Origin: Pelecanus crispus
Lineage: Eukaryota; Chordata; Aves; Pelecaniformes; Pelecanidae
Reading direction: 5' to 3'
Assembly: GCF_030463565.1 (NCBI RefSeq)
Contig: NC_134655.1
Coordinates: forward strand, 3,546,372-3,610,371
Length of the DNA: 64,000 bases
Position numbers and translations under genes: made by a program. Numbering within the stretch: position 1 is the stretch's first letter; every line of letters starts with the position of its first letter. This document shows positions 24,381 to 36,660 of this stretch, piece after piece. The notes beneath the pieces are model-generated. The model was not told the DNA's origin. It was given only the letters and a program-made list of their open reading frames with translations, and ran no database searches.

Positions 24381-27300
24381 CAAAATAATCTGTTTACTAT
24401 TCAGTACAGCTTCTGTGTAGTTGGGGAAGATGGCCCTGCTCCTACAATTAGTAGAGCTCTAGCATCTATATGGCGCTCATTGTTTCACTGAGACCATACT
24501 TTTAACCTTCCCAGGCAATGGAAGGTTGTTTCCAGCCAAAGATTACTTTTGGTTGGGCCTCTTTCATTTCTCGGTTCTGAGTCTGATTCTGACATCAATA
24601 TTAAAAATGAGTTGCAAAAGCTCTAAATCAAAAAACACCCCCTCTCCCCCGTCCCTGTGGTATGCACCATTGTAAGTCCTGGAGATTTGAAGAGGTTAGG
24701 CTTTTTGGTTTTGAATCAGCTGTGGTTTTCCCCTCTTAATCTTTATAGTCATTGAAATATCAGGATTATCAAATCTGTTTTTCGCTGCAGAACCTGCTGT
24801 ACATCTCGTGCTCTTGTGATTTCATACATTCTTTAGTCATCGAGAGCAAACAAAGACTGCGTTGAAGTGCGGGGCCTCCGTGCCTTACTCTTACAGTTCA
24901 CTGATCCAAATCCATTGAAGTTGAGGGAATCTTTTAATTCATTTCAGCAGATTTTGAAGAGATGTCTCTTTTTAAAGAGGCATGAGAGGCAAGAGTGCAG
25001 AGAAATGCAGGAGATGGTCAACTTTCATACATCAAGGTTGTTAACGTATGATAGGCATCAGTTAAAGGCTTGCAGATCCTTCTTTGGGAGAACGGTGTCT
25101 TGTAAGGAAATCCCTTTGTCTAGCCTAGCCCTACTGTCCTTATTTTGCCAAGACTACATTTCTACGTTTAAGTCTAGGGGAGTGGGATGTGAATGTGTTT
25201 AGAGCAAAGCTGAAACATTTAATTTGTTTTTCCATAGTTGGCAGTTGTTTATCACTCTTCTGGTTACACAGCTTTCTTCTGAAATTCTGCATAAACAGGG
25301 GCCAGGGTTCAGCAGTTAGAATAATTCTCTTTACAGGTGGTACCTGATCAATCAACCCATGGGCGACACATCACTGCTGACCTCTATATTCCATTTCACT
25401 AGGGTAAGCTGTTCCTTTTCTCCCCCTTCCTGTGCAGGCCCTTTCTTCACCCAAGGGACCATGCTGAACTTGAGTTACCCTCCATTAGAGGTACCATCCA
25501 GACTGACCTACCTTTAAAAATCTTCACATGCAGTAGCATACAAAACCTTAGATGAACAGGAGCCATGTTACAGTGTAAATCACAATATTGACAGGACACG
25601 AAGTTGGCTCTGCAAAACTCTCTGTAGCAATTACTTCCCTCCCAGAAGTTATGTGGTCATTAAAGTTTTGTTATATAGAATAATAAACTTGTGTAGAAAG
25701 ACACAGCAATTACTTAGTGAAAGACAGAGGAATACACAGTGCATAACTATTCCTGCTCTTGTGTTTTGAAAAGTAGAATTTTTCTAGCGATTCCAAGCAT
25801 GTCAGGTTTCGTGGTAGTAATTTCTGGTGGTGTGGGTCTGTGAATACCTGTCATTACCACCTGCTGCTGAATGATAAGTGGTTTTATGTATAATTAATTC
25901 ATGCCTCAATCTTGTGTCTATCAGATTGATTTTGTTTCTCTTCAGAAATCATAGCTGGTCTCCAGCTGTACCCAATGGCAGGGCCTGAGGGAGCCTTTCA
26001 GGGTTTGTTACGGCTCGGGGCTGCATAGAGCAGCAACATCAAATCCTCTAAATACGACTTAAAAATGGCCGTGACCAGCCTGAAGGCCCTGGGTGCTGTC
26101 CAGCCCGGTGGGAAAACGGCAGCAAGAGCTGCAATGCCGTACGTCCAAGTTCACCGTACGTGCGGGCAGCGAGGCAGGGCCTGTGGCTCTACAAGTCGAG
26201 ACTGAACTCCCAGCATGACTTAAAACCGCTTAACCCTCCTGTACCTCAGTGCCTTCTCCACACATTTCTTGTGATTCTTACACGGGCTTGAAATCTTCTA
26301 ATCTTGTTTTGATTTGTATCCCCTAATGTATTCGTTCATTTACTTCCTTTTCTTCAATAGATATATCTGTCAAGCTGACTGTTTGGCTTCTATGGCAAGA
26401 AATATAATCACCCTTCTCAGAATTACCTATTCCTTGCTCCTGCTCACCTAGGAAACTTGGCCTCATCTCCTCCTCTTAGTGGTTTTTACTATTGCTTGCA
26501 TTACTGTTTGTTTACTGTAGGGCCATTATTTCACCTAACAGCGTATGTAGAGACTGGACAAAGAACCCCCCGTGTTGGTGGTGGTGGGGAGCTACTGCCC
26601 GGTCCCAAGAGCTCGATGGCACTTCTGAGCACTGTTAAGAGTTTATTTTTATGTGCAAGAAGAAAAGCTCTGTTAAACTGGCCCGAGATCAGAGATCCAC
26701 GGAAATTAATTTACACCCCTCTCGGCCGCACTGAATGGGCGCAGGGCTGAGCGGTGACTTCTCTCTGTACATGAGGGATAATATCAGCAGCTTCCTGAGC
26801 TCCAGCTGCTGTGGACAAAGGACGGCGGAGTTACAGCGATTCCTGGAGGGAGGAACTTTAAGATGGAGGAATTTTAAAGAATGTGAAGGACAACCTCTTA
26901 AAAAAAAATTGTAGGTGGAGCAATACCAGGTCATCCAAACACTTCGTAAACCCAAGATTTATTTTCCTACTTCGAACTAGTTGCCGTTGTGGCGTTTATC
27001 TTTTGTGCTTTTTAACACATCTACCGTGACCTTTGTATGATTGCATAAATTGGCCCGAGTATGCTGGAACAGTTATTAGGAACCCCTTTCTTGTGTTGTT
27101 TCCTGAATTCCCACATTGTGGCGTGATGTGTGTATGGAAACTGCTCGCTTCCTCCCCTGGCAGCCGTTCAGATGTGTGCTGGAGCTCCTGAGGACTGGGC
27201 TGGGCGGGGAGCTGGGTGAAGGGAGGATGCAGGGGGAGAACGTTTTAAGGAAGAGAATGCGGATTTCACGCATCTTCCTTCTCTTCCAGTTCCGATAAAG

Positions 27301-29149
27301 CTGTTATCTCCAATTGTGTGGGTTAAACATGAGCAGCGCGAGTGCTCTGTAGAATAAACAGCGGCAGATGAGTTGAGGTTCATATGCCTCGGGCAAGGCT
27401 AGCTGCTTTTCAGTGTCTGCATTAAGCAATATTTTTACTTTCCTGATGACTCTGCCTTCTCTCTTTACTCCCCACTATTTTCTTTTAGCATGTGGGAGGG
27501 AGACAGGATGTGTGATTGAAGCATAGTTCATAACTCTCTAACTCACTGAGGCTATATATTTCCCTTACAACTCCACCCCACAGCATCTAGCGAATGTGTG
27601 CTTCATTAGCTTGTTCTGCATGGTCTTTCTTTTGCGTTTGCAAACTGTAAGGTTATGGGATGTTAATGAGCTGTTTACATGCGCTCCTACATTTGTTCCA
27701 CTGCAATGTTCCAATGAACGAATGTCAGTTACGAGGGGAAAAAATAGATATTTATATATGCTGCATTTGGGATTTCTGAAATTTGACTTCCGGAATTTTT
27801 TTCCCAGATCTTTCTTTTCAATGTTAAGAGTTGGGAATGTTGGAAAGGATTCGTTTGCTTAGAGCAATTACAAGGTAAATGGCTGAATCATGTTATCTCT
27901 TCTCACATGAAGAGCGCTAATGAACTCCAGTAGGCCAAGTTGCACAGTGCAAGGATTTGACATGTGGCCAGTTTTTGCACATTTAGTACTTCTGGAAACT
28001 GGTGTCATCTGACTGCCAAACTTCACCAAACTGGGACTGCTTACTGGGCTTAAGGTTTGCACGGTCAGGCCTTAGTGTAGCAAGTCAGCTGTGGACACAC
28101 CGTGACAGCTTCTCTCTTTTTTTTCTTTTGCTCTTTCTTGAAATGACGAGTGAGTGAACGGGAGACAAGTAGAAGCTGTCGCTCGGAGGTCATGGACAGG
28201 AGTGACCTCACGGGGGGAGGATTCGCGTGCATTGTATGCAAAAGCCAGCGGAGGAGGTGGATTGTGACAGGCAAGGTACCATTGTTTGTACACAGATATG
28301 TCCCTACTGAAGGACCCGTTTGTTATCTCGGGCCTTGTTTAGACTGGGGATTTGCCCTGATTACAGGCATCAGGCTAGGAGAAGTTAGAGTTGCTTGCCC
28401 CGTTTCGGAACAAGAGCTTTGCCTCTCTGATACAGAGGTTGGTGCCACTGCAGAGGTGACCGCGTTATTGCCATTGCCAAGTGCTATTAGATCTTCCAAA
28501 ACAGGGAGACTGGCTTGAGCCTTTTTTTTAATCAACACTTTGGGATCCTTTTAGTGGCCTTTTTTGAATGGGGAGACATGCAGAAAGGTGAGACCTTCAT
28601 GCTTTTCTTTGAAGGTTGTTACATGTTTGAAGCCAAACTGTTTTTTAAGTTGAAATTCTACAGTGTGGTTCCAGGCGCTAAAGCCGTCAAACAAAAACCA
28701 CCTCTGAATGTGGCTACCAGCTTTTATCATGCGGTAAAATGATGACACACAGCAAAATGGTGATTGCATTTTGGGCAAATCCCGATGTCTCTTCCATCTC
28801 TTTCCCCACCAACCGTCAGATCCAGCTGTGGCGGAGTAGCGGGGGTCCCTGCATGTTTACTGTTAGGATCGACTGAGTCTTGCGAGACTACGTGGTGTAT
28901 ATTTTAGCTTTAAGCTGCACATGATATACAGGGAACTCCTTCAATATCCTGCTTATATGCAGTCAGTCGTGATCAGTTCTTGCCACGCTTCCCATTATTT
29001 TCAGCATTTGGCCAGCAAAACGCGGGTGAGTCAGCTCCTTGGCCGGCGTGCATCGGCACAAACCCATTTAACTCCACTGACTTAGCAGAACGGTTTTGAG
29101 ACCTCGGGGCTAGCTCCTGCCAGCGCTTTCCGCAGGTGGCCAAGCGGCC

Positions 29150-29920
29150 GGTCACATGAAGTCCTTGCAGCCTCCGTGCTGAGCTGCGGGCTGCTGCGGG
29201 GCAGCCCAGCCCGGGGCAGCCGGGGCCCAGAGCCTCACGGGCGGCGTGGCCGGAGCTCCTCGGCGCCTGGCCGGCTCGGCCGGGCAGCACCGCGGGCTGC
29301 GCTCCCCGCCGGGGCCGGGGCCGGGGCCCCGCCGCTGCGCCCAGCGGCCACCCGGAGCTCGCTCGGAGGCCCGGCGGGGGCCGGCGCCGGCTCCCGCGGG
29401 GCGCGGCGAGCGCTGCTCTCCCGGGCCGGGCCCGGCTCCCCCGCCGGCGGCGGCCGGCACACAATAGCGGCCGGGGCAGCCCCGGCAGCGGGGCGGGGCG
29501 GGGGCGGGGCGGCGGCGGGGCGGGCCGGGGCGGGGGCGGGGGCGGCGGCGGCGGGGCGCTTCCTGCCCGCCCTGGCGCAGCGCCGGCCCGCGGGGCGTCC
29601 GCGCCGCAGAGCGAGGCGGAAGGAGGCGGAGGAGGCAGCGGAGCTGCCGGCCCGGCCCTGCCCTGCTCTGCCCCGCCGGTGCGAGCGTGTGCCCGGGGGA
29701 CGCTGCCGCCCCAAGCCCCGCGTCCGGCCCCGCGGCTCCTCCGTGCTCGCCTCGCCCCGCTGCGCACAGGTAACCGCCGGGAAGGAGGCGCGGAGCGGCG
29801 CGGAGCGGCGCAGGGCAGAGCAGCCTCCCCCGGCCGCGATGCTGCGGGCCGCCCTGCCCTGCCGGGGCCGCGGGCGCTGCCACTGACAGCGGAGCCTGCG
29901 CCGGGCCACCTCCACCGGGA
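29150..29920 (+). promoter_or_regulatory. AMOT: Strong CpG island, likely AMOT promoter
   Basis: This is the densest CpG stretch in the window. At about 29,490-29,560 it carries a cluster of GGGGCGGGG boxes, followed by an ETS-type CTTCCTG and GC-rich, GGA-repeat 5' UTR-like sequence. There is no TATA box. It is the nearest CpG island upstream of the AMOT coding exons and points the right way, so I assign it to AMOT by position. Open frames over it on both strands (up to 264 codons) are Arg/Pro/Gly/Ala-rich artefacts of base composition. Confidence 0.65.
29560..29769 (+). other. AMOT: Probable non-coding AMOT first exon, with alternative longer end at 30,472
   Basis: Sequence after the GC-box cluster ends at donor CACAG|GTAACC (29,770). 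A second good donor, CAGTAG|GTAAGA, lies at 30,473 and would give an exon about 700 bases longer. Neither contains an ATG in frame with AMOT across the splice to 45,700. The start is estimated; no transcript evidence is available. Confidence 0.4.
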
Positions 29921-32900
29921 CGCAGACTTGCCCTTCTTCTTGTTTATTCTGCCATTCTTGAGATACCGCTATCCTCCTTCCAAGGACTGCGGGCAGCTCC
30001 TGCCTGACCGCGTTGGATTTTTACCCATCTCTCTCGATTGCCTGTCTGAAAGTGTATTTATTTTTAATAAAAGGCAAAAGCGGAGCCACAAATCCAGTTG
30101 GTATCGCGTCCCCCGTTCTGCGGAGTCCGGTTTATTTCTGCAGTTAAAAAAGTTTACTCCCCCCCCCCTCCAGTTTTATTGACACTGAGGATGAAGAAGG
30201 ATTTGCAAGTGAAAGCGCCTTGAAATACAACATCTTTTAGAGAGAGCTCTGCAGTTCGCCTGTTGAGTCTTGAATTCCACCCTTTGCCCCCGCTGAATCC
30301 ACTGTTCTGCCCTTTACTCTCTGGGGTAAAAAACCAAACAACAACAACAAAAACCCGAGGGGAAAAAAAAATACCTTTGGCAGCAGGGAAGCTTTGTGCG
30401 ACTGACCCAACGAGCTACAAGTGTCCAGTTTCTGAAAAGAAGAAAACCCTTTTGTCTTCGGCAGATCAGTAGGTAAGAGACGTGCTCATGGCGCAAGGGA
30501 CTCGGCATTCAGTCTTGCAGCCTAAACCTGGGAGTTAGACTGGCTCTCTTCTCTGTCAGCTTTTGCCCATCACTTCTCTCTCCTGTAAAGATTACTCTTC
30601 ATCTTGCAAAATTCTTGCAAAAAAAATACACTCGTCTGCCCATTTCGCCACTGGCAGTAAATAGCCAAAATTAATAGCGATGTACTTGTGTGTAACTGGA
30701 TAAAGTAAGATTCTGTGGAAGTCGCTGAAATGGGTTTGTGTCAGGCTGTGTTTGAAAGCAGCCGTGTTTCTCGCAGTGCTCTTTTGAGAAAATAATCGCA
30801 GTCATTGTGCTTGTAATCCACGTGTCAAGATTGTCTTGGCTGGTCATGCTTCACAGAGAAGCATGTATGTGCGTTTACATATGCACGTGTGCAAACAGGG
30901 CTCCCACAATCGGTTGAGATTTCTTGTTTCACACTGGAATTTGTTTTACATTAAGTGCTTTACTACTGTGTCACAAGGTGTAAAAGTGTTGAACCCATAA
31001 TTAACACGCCTTAACAGATTATTGAACATGGCTTGGCACTGTACAGTGAGTATGAGGATATGTTTTCTTTGTTTTGAGATTTTTTTTTTTTTTTAAAGTA
31101 AGACTGAAAACGCAGCAGGGACATGTGCATATAATAACTGGATGGAGGCCCAGTCTCTGTGCAGGGAAACATATTTTGTAGCATACTTCTTTCTCAGGGG
31201 GCCAAGTGCTGAATGTGTGCTGTTTCACAAGTGAGAATACCGTTCTAAATTTCTCATTTTCCTTCTCCCCCAGCTCTCTACCCACATACCCGCTCCCCCA
31301 CGGCCAGAGTTTCATCACTACCAGTCTTTTGTGCAAGCGAGGGACCTGTGGAATTTTCTGTGGCTGGTAGTAGGACTCCTCTTTGCAGGGAGGATTATAT
31401 TGTTCCCTGTGGAAACACACAGCATCCCCCAGCAGGAGGATCTGGCTGTTTATGTGGTGAAGCCAGCCTTGACATCATGCTCTTCCCCACTGTGTGGGTT
31501 TTTCCTGTAGATGATACAGGAAATGCTAAATATTGGTCTGTTGTGGTCCCTGTTCCTCTTCCTCCCCCCTCCCCCCCTGCTCCTTCCTCTGCCCTGGAGG
31601 AATTTCTGTGGGGAAAAAATGTGGAAAAGGTGTCCCGTTGCTCCTTGGCGGGGGGCAGCAAGTCAGCGTGCTCTGAGCTGATGGACGCTTGGTTCTCTTT
31701 GCGGGGCTTCTTGCAAGGGGACTGGGGCAGGCGACTGACCAGGATCTATCCTGGGGGAGAGGATGTGGCGTAGGTTTTGGCTGCTGTCTCACTTTTTTCT
31801 GCTACCCTTGACTTTTTCTGGGGACTAAGCCTTTCTGCCAAATCAGGGTGGGAACACAAGAACCATCTTCTTGAGCTTGTCCTACACCCTTGTGCAGCTC
31901 CTATGTGATGGGCAGCATCACGTCGTTTTTTCAGGGCTGATATAAAAACATGAGCCCTACCATCAAGACCATGACCCTGTTAAATCTTTGGGTCAGACTT
32001 TCACCAGGGTTACCTCAGTGACTGCTCCTCCTAGGAGCAGGGTCATGAGCTGACCGCGGAAAAATTTGTCCCATAGCTGACGTTGCAGGTTCATCTGGGG
32101 CACTTGGTCTCCCTCTCTTTTTCTCCAGGACGCTTATTTGCAACATAACCCCTGTCCTTAAAACATTCCTGGGAGCCACAAACACAACACAGAATGATTT
32201 GTTTCTGCTCTGGTGCTTCTTTGAGGAAGGGTAGGACTTCCAGGAGGAGGGAAAGGGGCACCTGGTCTTCCCCCAAGCTCGTTGGCTTTCTGATTGCGGA
32301 GATGTTTTGCAGGCAGCGCTGCCTGTCCCGGGGAGGAGGCTGGAGGCAGAAAGGAAGCCGGGCAGTGCGGAGTAGGCAGAATGGGCCATATAGCAGGACA
32401 TGGGATTGCAGCGGTGCTGGCCCCTCGCAATTTCGGTATTGTTTGGCATGACACATATTTAAATTGTGACGGCTGGTTAATATACTGATAGCGTGGTTCA
32501 TCATTCTACCTATTTATGCTGACACATGACAGCACATTGTGCCATAAACGTGGGAGAATCAAAGTATTGCTCTTTCCTGAAGCATGCTTGAGCGACTTTG
32601 GACTGACGTATGCTTTGTAGCACAGAATGCCGCGGCTGGGCCACAAGGTTTTCATATGCCTGTAATACAAACGTATAAATATTCTCTGTAGTCTGTAATA
32701 CAGCTCAAAGGGCAGCTGATGTAGACGTGCTTGAGTGTTAAGGTCAGGAGATCACATTCCATGAGTTACTAGATGAAAGTGCTTGAAGAGGTTATAGCAT
32801 AAATATTTGATTCATATAGAAGGGATTGGTGCAAATCCTTTTGTCCCTCCTCCAAAGATGTTCTGTAAGCGAAGCGCTGTTAGGAGAAAAAACCCGCCAA

Positions 32901-33451
32901 ACAATGGAAAACTTGTACCTTCTTTGTGCTAGAGAAAGTAGGGCAGTAACATAGTGTATTATTGTTGAATTCCGCTAAAATTCTTCTCATGGGATACCCC
33001 ATCTTCAAGAACAGCTCAGAGAACTAATGTTTTTAAATGTAAAATGACTCATAATGCATGGGCTCTTGAAGTTGGGTTTAACATTGTATGCAAACATTGA
33101 CAGCTGGTGGGGATCTTTCTGGATAAATAAGAACTATATTTGTACAAGAAGGCTTGAATGATATATTTCAGATGCATCCTGATTAGCATAAGCCATTCAC
33201 TTTGCAAAAGAATAGCAAGAATCTCAGAAGTGTAGATAATTTAATAGTTCTCTTGTTCTCTTTATCCTGTCTTTCATCAGCAGACTGACCAATCTTTTTG
33301 TTTATTTAGAAATAAGGTTGCATTGCTTTACTGCCACCTTTTCCTAACCATGGCAGTGAAATTGAGAATTTGCAACTCTCAAGTTCTCACAACATAAACG
33401 CTTCTCCCCTCTTCTGTCCCTTCCTTTTGTCTCCATTTGAGTGTAATATGA

Positions 33452-33480
33452 TTTTTTTTTGGGGGGGGGGGGGGGGGGGG
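33452..33480 (+). repeat. T9-G20 tract
   Basis: Nine T run straight into twenty uninterrupted G. The tract is G-quadruplex-prone and hard to sequence, so its true length is uncertain. Confidence 0.9.
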
Positions 33481-35979
33481 AATGTCGGTGGTGGGTTTTT
33501 TTGATGGAACAACTTGCACCATTTAACTCTGTATAGCACCCAGCACAACGATGTCTTGGTCCATGGCTGGGGCGCACTGTCACTACAATGAATGAGCAGC
33601 TGAAGTAAGATTTCAGCTCATTAAAGGTTTTATTTTCTTAACGTGGAGCAAAATCTGATGGAGGTTTAGGTTGTTACCGTATTAATGTATATGCAGAGAT
33701 AAGTCTTGAATTCTAGAATTATCAACAGTGTATGTTAAAGTAGAAACACTTTTAGCTGTGAATGAATTTATCTGCTTATACCTCTCTTGGGGCAGAACTC
33801 CATTTTGCAGTTCTTGCTTCATTCTTACTGACAGCTTTTAAAGAGCTGCAGAACTGTAACCCGATGGAAAGACAGGCCAATACAAGAAAGTTCTTACATG
33901 TTAAGAGTTTGTATTAAAGTAAAACCTGGCTCCAAACACCTGTAAACTATGAGATTCTCCATTCAGTGCAGAATATGGTGTGTGTTAGGTTCTGTTCTGA
34001 ATTAAAAAGAAAACTGACCTTGTTCTTGGCAAAAGGTTCTTGGATTATTAGATGTTCCCACCTTGGGGTGAAGTGTAAATGCTTTCAGAATAAGGAAAGA
34101 TGCCCGTTTTCCCCCATCTAACTGTTGTTGCACATTCCCATATTTCAAGGTATTTTCAGACATTTACTTTTGAAGATGTCTTCTCCAAGGTTTCCTAATC
34201 AAAACAGCCTTATGGATTTTTTTTTTTTTTTCCCCCTCCTTGGTGTTGCAGACGATATTGTGGGAGTGGAATGTCCTTGGTTGCCAATGTTTGCTGCTAG
34301 GTATCCCCCTTCCATGGAGACCAAATGTTTATAATAGTGTGAGAACAGCCATTCTTGGTGATTGGCAATAAGGTTGAAGGCTCTCTTTCTCCTCTTCTAT
34401 CCAGTGAAATACAAGAGAGGACTCAGATCTCTTAGTGCTTCATAGAAGTGTTCCACATTGCCTATTGCTGGGGTTATAAAGTTTCAGGAAGCAGTAGAGG
34501 ATTTGTCAAAATGATTTAATCCATTATGTTGAATCTGGGCCACAACCGATTTCTGTAAGCTCGGTTTCTGCGAAAGCAAGAATTCTTTGCTTGTCTTACT
34601 TTCTGATGAGTAGTTTCTTTCTAGATTAGACTTTCGTTTCCCTCTTGTGCCTCATCTTCTCTCTGTATGTGCCCCGTATATGGCATCATCATGTTGTAGG
34701 CTTTCAATCATTGTCTTTATGAAAGAACAGGCACATAGCTGCCCTATGAGTCCAGTGTGGCTGCAGGAGCTTCTCAGTTGTTAAACCCTTTTAGTCGGGA
34801 GAGAGTGTATTCCCAAACAGCTCTGGAATGCAGTGCTGGCCACAGGAAGAATTGCATGCTGCAGCCTCCACGCCGCAGCCTTACCTTCAGCTTTTGCAAA
34901 AGTCTTTGGTTCATGCTTTGACCAGATCTGATGCTGAAATTGTATCCATGTGAAAATACTGTACCGTGTGGAGAAGTCTAAAGTCAGCGAATATCCAAAT
35001 CTTGCACATTACTTGGCTCTCCAGAGTAGCCTTGAAATGTAATCTTCGAGACAGAAAAAGAAATCTCAACAGCTTTGGGGAATAATAATGTAAAGGAGCT
35101 CCTAGGACCGATTCATTTTTAAATATCCAATGTAATATTTGTCTTACTTGCCTACTGAGCCTGTAAGTGAAAGGGGTTTTTCAGGGTTGATGAAATTTGC
35201 GTTTACCTAGACACTTGGATGTAATTTTTTTAAGAATATGTTTGAAACTTACCTGTGTATAAATGGCCATTCAGGGCAAACCAGATGTTTGATGTAAGTG
35301 GGAGATTGGTGAATGAGGAATGAATAGGTGAATGAGTAGGATTGGAAAAGAAAAAGTAGCGAACAAAACAAAAAACTGAGAACAAAATAAAAAGGCCTGT
35401 GGAAACAGGGTTCTCAAAGCCTTAAAATCATGTCTCAGAAGGGCAGTGGTTATGTGAGGTGCTTAGCTTAAGTGGAGGAAGAACGTGTGTTGGAGTCTGC
35501 TGTAGCGCCTGGGGATCGTGACTTGTGGTCGTCCTTCGTGCTGGTTGTTGGATGCGTCATGCTTTGTTGTGAGCAGCTCCCGTATTGCTAGGCTGGCGCT
35601 GGAAAAGTGAGTGCTCTCTCCTGTTTCTAATAGCTGAATCGTCTCATATTTTACTGGCACGCAGTCTGCATTCTTGGTCCTGCAGAAGGGGTTCAGAGAT
35701 AAATACTGCCATTCATACTTGTTGCTTTTTTACTTTCTCATCCTCTCTCAGTATGACTGTTGTCTAGTTTGGTTGTGTCTAAGCTTAAAATAACCTTTTA
35801 TTTTTTTAAATACTAAGTATTTGAAAATGTTTGGCAGTTTGGAGAGGTCTTTGGTCATTTTCCTTGATAATTACTGTTGAACTATATAAGGTTCATCAGT
35901 ATTGGTTAGAATATAGAACTGAGACTTTGTTTAATCATAAAGGAATTCACTGATCTAATAAAATTGGTTCCTAAAGGCC

Positions 35980-36048
35980 TTGTTATTATTTGTATTAGCA
36001 CAGCACTTACAGTGTCTAATTGTAGACCAAGATGTTGTTGAGCAGTTC
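35980..36048 (-). repeat. Possible L3/CR1-like LINE 3' tail
   Basis: TTATTATTTGTATTAGCACAGCAC followed by CAGTGTCTAATTGTAGACCAAG and GTTGTTGAGCAGTTCT parallels the reverse complement of the old L3/CR1-type tail I remember (ATTATTTGTATT ... GGCCCCAATTGAGACC ... TTGTGCTAGGCGCT). It is strongly diverged. Confidence 0.4.
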
Positions 36049-36607
36049 TCTTATATGAATGTCTATGAATTAGGCCAATTTAAGTTTTTGTTTAATGAAT
36101 TAACATTTGTAAGACCTTCTCTAAGAGTTCTATCACAGTAATGTTTGTTTGCTTTAAAATGCTTTGTGTCTCTACACAACTTGTTTTTTAAAAGAATTAC
36201 TTAATGTCTTAGGATTATTTACTGTAACCCTCAGGCAAAGTACTTCCACATTTCAGTGACTTTGTTCACTTCAGGGTTTGGTGGACTTTTCCTGCGGTTC
36301 TAATTTTGGTGGTTCTGTGTCCAGCTGAAACAAATTTTATTGCTTTGTACTAGGGCTAGCCCGTCTTGTTGTGGGGCTTGGGAAAAACAGGGTGGGAGAA
36401 ATATCTTCCTAGTTTTCCCATTGTCTTTTTGAAAAGAAACAAAGCTGAAACCTCCTCTGTATTTCTGGAGACACAGAACATAAAAACAATGTAAGACAGC
36501 CTGCGGAGGTGCACAAGGAATGGGAAATCTGTAGTTTGCTGAAATCATCACAACTGAATGCTGATATTTGTATTAGGTAAAAACAAATTTGAAACACTTT
36601 CTACTGC

Positions 36608-36660
36608 AGAATGATAAGGTTGAAGAGAGTAAGAGCAATTATCTAGCCTATTCCGCCCTT
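36608..36660 (-). repeat. Possible decayed CR1 3' end
   Basis: GAATGATAAGGTTGAAGAGAG followed by AATTATCTAGCC resembles the reverse-strand CR1 end (GAATCATAAGGTTGGAAGGGACC ... GATCATCTAGTCC). Only about 50 bases can be matched by eye. Confidence 0.4.

Larger units (their letters stand above)
18201..29149. other. Long non-coding stretch between the two CpG islands
   Basis: About 11 kb with no recognisable exon on either strand. It holds a MIR-like scrap at 19,325-19,400, a purine-rich run at about 20,870-21,010, a T14 run near 22,886 and an AT-rich, homeodomain-site-rich block at about 23,880-24,380. Open frames here are short and show no family motif. It is either intergenic or an AMOT 5' intron, depending on which CpG island is the start. 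Confidence 0.6.

Noticed and set aside
28973-29915. Overlapping open frames of up to 264 codons on both strands of the 29 kb CpG island
   Set aside because: Arg/Pro/Gly/Ala-rich translations in several frames at once are what extreme G+C produces. There is no motif, and starts and stops fall at the island edges.
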